Shown piece after piece: positions 5,764 to 8,131 of a stretch of DNA of 8,131 nt. Where the stretch lies: positions 1 through 8,131 of the forward strand of contig CAJUOO010000094.1 of the NCBI GenBank assembly GCA_910588535.1, given 5' to 3'. The first letter of the stretch is position 1; every line of letters begins with the position of its first letter. The translations under genes were made by a program, and so were the position numbers. Source of the DNA: an uncultured Lachnospiraceae bacterium (GTDB lineage: Bacteria; Bacillota; Clostridia; Lachnospirales; Lachnospiraceae). The notes beneath the pieces were generated by a model. The model was not told where the DNA came from. It searched no databases and worked only from the letters and a program-made list of their open reading frames with translations.

Positions 5764-6102
5764 ATTTTGAATGTAGATAAAGGGACTTCCTGCTTTAAGA
5801 GCAAAAAGTGCTGTGGGAAAGCTATAGAGCGTTTGGCATGAGTATGTAAGTGGCGGAGTAGTATGAAATAAAAATTTCATATCCTGATTTGTACGCCTGC
5901 TAAAGCAGGCGAATGGGAATTAGCATAAAATAAAAATTTCACATCCTAATTTGTATGCCTGTTAAAGGAGGCAGATGTTGATTAATGTGGAAATTCGTTT
6001 TGCTGCCGGAAAATAATGGGAATGTTTCAATCCTATTTTTCATATTATAGTGGGACAGGATATGTAAGAATAATTAAGAGGTAAAGGAAAGGTGTAGCAA
6101 TT
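5764..6102 (+). other. Long structured leader before greA
   Basis: This is a non-coding stretch between the consensus promoter and greA. Bases 5764-5861 have no recognised gene or RNA family. Bases 5862-5985 hold the second 62-bp repeat cluster, with a decayed further unit starting at 5986. Bases 6017-6102 are AT-rich and include a weak -10-like TATTAT at 6043-6048 without a good -35. No terminator is visible. The leader could act on greA-lysS expression, or a stable small RNA could be made from it. Confidence 0.5.
5862..5985 (+). repeat. Tandem 62-bp two-hairpin repeat, cluster 2 (two units plus remnant)
   Basis: The first unit starts at 5862 with stem A TATGAAAT/ATTTCATA (5862-5869/5874-5881) and stem B CGCCTGC/GCAGGCG around TAAA (5894-5911). 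The second unit, exactly 62 bp on at 5924, has a decayed stem A (5924-5943) and a partly mispaired stem B GCCTGT/GGAGGC (5957-5972). A third unit starts at 5986 (TGTGGAAATTC) and fades. Compared with cluster 1 at 3852, stem A has a G-C to A-T exchange on both sides. The two clusters have the same orientation and period and lie about 2 kb apart with coaX and dusB between them. Confidence 0.85.
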
Positions 6103-6588
6103 ATGGCAGAGAAGAAAAATATTTTAACGTATGCGGGGTTAAAACAACTGGAGGAGGAATTACAGGAGTTAAAGGTAGTAAAAAGGAAGGAGGTTGCCCA
6201 GAAGATAAAGGAAGCAAGAGAGCAGGGCGATCTTTCAGAGAATGCAGAGTATGATGCTGCCAAGGACGAGCAGAGAGATATAGAGCTGAGAATTGAGGAG
6301 CTTGAGAAAATCCTTAAAAATGCAGAGGTTGTTGTTGAGGATGAGGTAGATCTAGATAAGATTAATATTGGATGTCGCGTGAAGCTTTATGATTGTGAGT
6401 ATGAAGAAGAGCTGGAATTTCAGCTTGTAGGCTCCACGGAGGCAAACAGTCTTCAGGGTAAGATTTCCAATGAGTCTCCGGTGGGACAGGCACTGATTGG
6501 GAGACGTGCAGGAGATATGGTGGATGTAGAGATGGAGAATGGCTCAACCGCGCAGTATCGTGTGCTTGAGATCCAGAGAGTAAGTTAG
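6103..6588 (+). CDS. greA: Transcription elongation factor GreA
   Basis: GreA enters the RNA polymerase secondary channel and stimulates cleavage of backtracked RNA, rescuing stalled elongation. The 161-residue product has the family length. An N-terminal antiparallel coiled coil (about 8-77) carries the acidic tip G42-D43-L-S-E-N-A-E-Y50, with D43 and E46 the expected Mg2+-coordinating residues. A C-terminal FKBP-like domain (about 85-159) includes SPVGQALIGRRAGD (125-138), a hallmark of the family. Start ATG 6103 follows a purine-rich AGGAAAGG (6085-6092) at 10 bp. It is reached from the consensus promoter at 5735 through the long leader, and lysS follows 29 bp after its start codon to the frame's end, suggesting a shared transcript. 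It is a complete gene with no odd residues seen. Confidence 0.96.
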   Translation: MAEKKNILTYAGLKQLEEELQELKVVKRKEVAQKIKEAREQGDLSENAEYDAAKDEQRDIELRIEELEKILKNAEVVVEDEVDLDKINIGCRVKLYDCEYEEELEFQLVGSTEANSLQGKISNESPVGQALIGRRAGDMVDVEMENGSTAQYRVLEIQRVS

Positions 6589-6617
6589 CGGATATGCCGC
6601 ACAAAGGAGTGAAGAAG

Positions 6618-8114
6618 ATGGCGAATCAACAGAGTCAGGAGCAGGATATTAATCAATTATTAAAGGTCCGAAGAGAGAAGCTTTCAGATTTAAAGGAGAG
6701 AGGTAGAGATCCATTTCTTATTACAAAATATGATGTCACACATCACAGCAAAGAGATTACAGATCGGTTTGATACATTGGAAGGACAGATGGTTTCCATT
6801 GCAGGGCGCATGATGGCGAAGCGTGTTATGGGAAAGGCTTCCTTCTGTCATATTCAGGATCTTCAAGGGAAAATTCAGTCCTATGTGGCAAGGGACAGCG
6901 TCGGTGAGGAGACTTATGCAGACTTTAAAAAGTATGATGTGGGTGATATTGTCGGAATAAAGGGAGAGGTGTTCCGCACAAAAACAGGAGAGATTTCTGT
7001 ACATGCCACGGAAATTGTGCTATTGACTAAGAGCCTTCAGATTTTGCCTGAGAAGTTTCATGGTTTGACGAATACGGATATTCGTTATCGTCAGCGCTAT
7101 GTGGATTTGATTATGAATGAGGATGTGAAGGAAACATTTATCAGACGATCAAAAATTCTTGCCAGTATCCGCAGGTATCTGGATGGACAAGGTTTTATGG
7201 AGGTTGAAACACCAATGCTTGTGAGCAATGCCGGAGGGGCTGCCGCAAGACCATTTGAGACACATTTTAATGCGTTGGATGAAGACTTAAAGCTGCGTAT
7301 CTCGCTTGAGTTGTACTTAAAAAGATTAATTGTAGGCGGTATGGAGCGCGTATATGAGATAGGACGCGTATTTCGCAATGAAGGCTTGGATACTAGACAT
7401 AACCCAGAATTTACGTTGATGGAGTTGTATCAGGCATATACTGACTATCATGGAATGATGGATCTGACAGAAAGTCTATACAGGCATGTGGCGAAGGAAG
7501 TGACGGGATCAGAGGTTTTGACTTATGGGGAACATACAGTGGATCTGTCAAAGCCATTTGAGCGAATTACAATGGTGGATGCTGTGAAGAAGTATGCTGG
7601 TGTAGATTTTGACACAATCCACACACTGGAGGAAGCAAGAGCTGCCGCAAAGGATCATCATATTGAGGTTGAGGAGAGACATCAAAAGGGAGATATTCTC
7701 AGTTTGTTCTTTGAAGAGTATGTGGAGGAGCATTTAATTCAGCCTGTATTTGTGATGGATCATCCCATAGAGATCTCACCACTCACAAAGAAAAAACCAG
7801 AAAATCCAGAATATGTGGAGCGCTTTGAGCTCTTTATTAATGGTTGGGAGATGGCAAATGCTTATTCTGAATTAAACGATCCCATTGATCAAAGAGAACG
7901 TTTTGAAGCACAGGAAAAACTGCTGGCAGCAGGAGATGAAGAGGCAAATCACACAGATGAGGACTTCTTAAATGCACTGATGATTGGTATGCCACCTACA
8001 GGAGGCATAGGCTTTGGAATAGACAGAATGGTAATGATAATGACAAATGCACCTGCGATACGAGATGTGTTGGCTTTCCCGACAATGAAAACGCTTGGCG
8101 GAAAAGACCAGTAA
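6618..8114 (+). CDS. lysS: Lysine--tRNA ligase, class II
   Basis: This enzyme charges tRNA-Lys with lysine via lysyl-AMP in the cytoplasm. The product has 498 residues, matching typical bacterial class II LysRS. An N-terminal OB-fold anticodon-binding domain (about 56-138) precedes the catalytic core. Motif 1 lies around GFMEVETPML (192-201), motif 2 is YEIGRVFRNEGLDTRHNPEF (246-265), and motif 3 is GGIGFGIDRM (462-471) with the conserved arginine R470. The frame is open from ATG 6594, but AAAGGAG at 6603-6609 lies 8 bp before ATG 6618, and the product then starts MANQQSQEQD. It follows greA by 29 bp and probably shares its transcript. No T-box precedes it. The gene is complete, and only 17 bases follow it in the window, too few to judge termination. 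Confidence 0.97.
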   Translation: MANQQSQEQDINQLLKVRREKLSDLKERGRDPFLITKYDVTHHSKEITDRFDTLEGQMVSIAGRMMAKRVMGKASFCHIQDLQGKIQSYVARDSVGEETYADFKKYDVGDIVGIKGEVFRTKTGEISVHATEIVLLTKSLQILPEKFHGLTNTDIRYRQRYVDLIMNEDVKETFIRRSKILASIRRYLDGQGFMEVETPMLVSNAGGAAARPFETHFNALDEDLKLRISLELYLKRLIVGGMERVYEIGRVFRNEGLDTRHNPEFTLMELYQAYTDYHGMMDLTESLYRHVAKEVTGSEVLTYGEHTVDLSKPFERITMVDAVKKYAGVDFDTIHTLEEARAAAKDHHIEVEERHQKGDILSLFFEEYVEEHLIQPVFVMDHPIEISPLTKKKPENPEYVERFELFINGWEMANAYSELNDPIDQRERFEAQEKLLAAGDEEANHTDEDFLNALMIGMPPTGGIGFGIDRMVMIMTNAPAIRDVLAFPTMKTLGGKDQ

Positions 8115-8131
8115 AATCAAATGTTTACGGT

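Noticed and set aside
5764..5861. 6S RNA, tRNA or other known RNA after the dusB promoter
   Set aside because: No cloverleaf, CCA end or conserved 6S bubble pattern could be recognised.
5656..5880. Minus-strand 74-codon frame across the dusB end
   Set aside because: It is a shadow of dusB and the repeat, with no ribosome binding site and no recognisable protein features.
6594..6617. Earlier lysS start
   Set aside because: The extension contains the lysS ribosome binding site AAAGGAG and no site precedes ATG 6594.

Overview
The window looks like the chromosome of a low-to-mid GC Firmicute, most likely a clostridial gut-type organism of the Lachnospiraceae. This rests on protein style, strong AGGAG-type ribosome binding sites, and the gene order birA / small acidic protein / type III pantothenate kinase / dusB / greA / lysS. 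All eight supported genes lie on the + strand and are ordinary housekeeping genes. The unusual material is between them.

Positions 1-1053 hold no convincing protein gene. They contain: (a) a palindromic repeat present twice in opposite orientation (about 1-63, cut by the window edge, and 357-497), with an AT-rich spacer between the copies; (b) an AT-rich promoter zone with a TTGACA / TACAAT pair and an extended -10 box, an 8-bp dyad over both -10 boxes, and an ARG-box-like sequence upstream; (c) a more GC-rich stretch at 797-1026 that can fold into at least seven nearly end-to-end hairpins and ends just before argF. I read this stretch as a structured leader RNA or a dispersed structured repeat.

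Positions 1054-3716 are a tight gene run: argF (ornithine carbamoyltransferase), a 97-residue three-helix membrane protein, birA (biotin ligase and repressor), and a 117-residue acidic protein of unknown function that overlaps the birA end. Positions 3714-3976 form a structured intergenic region with a stem over the stop codon and then a 62-bp-period tandem array. The array runs in exact register into the start codon of coaX.

Positions 3977-5738 hold coaX and dusB, 4 bp apart. A near-perfect sigma-A promoter (TTGACA, 17 bp, TATAAT) overlaps the dusB stop codon. It heads a leader of about 330 nt with a second array of the same 62-bp repeat, followed by greA and lysS (6103-8114). No convincing intrinsic terminator is visible anywhere, so read-through from one gene group to the next is plausible.

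The genes cover arginine synthesis, biotin and CoA cofactor supply, tRNA dihydrouridylation, transcript cleavage and lysyl-tRNA charging. The best candidates for something undescribed are the 62-bp array, whose stems change in compensatory pairs, and the multi-hairpin leader before argF.
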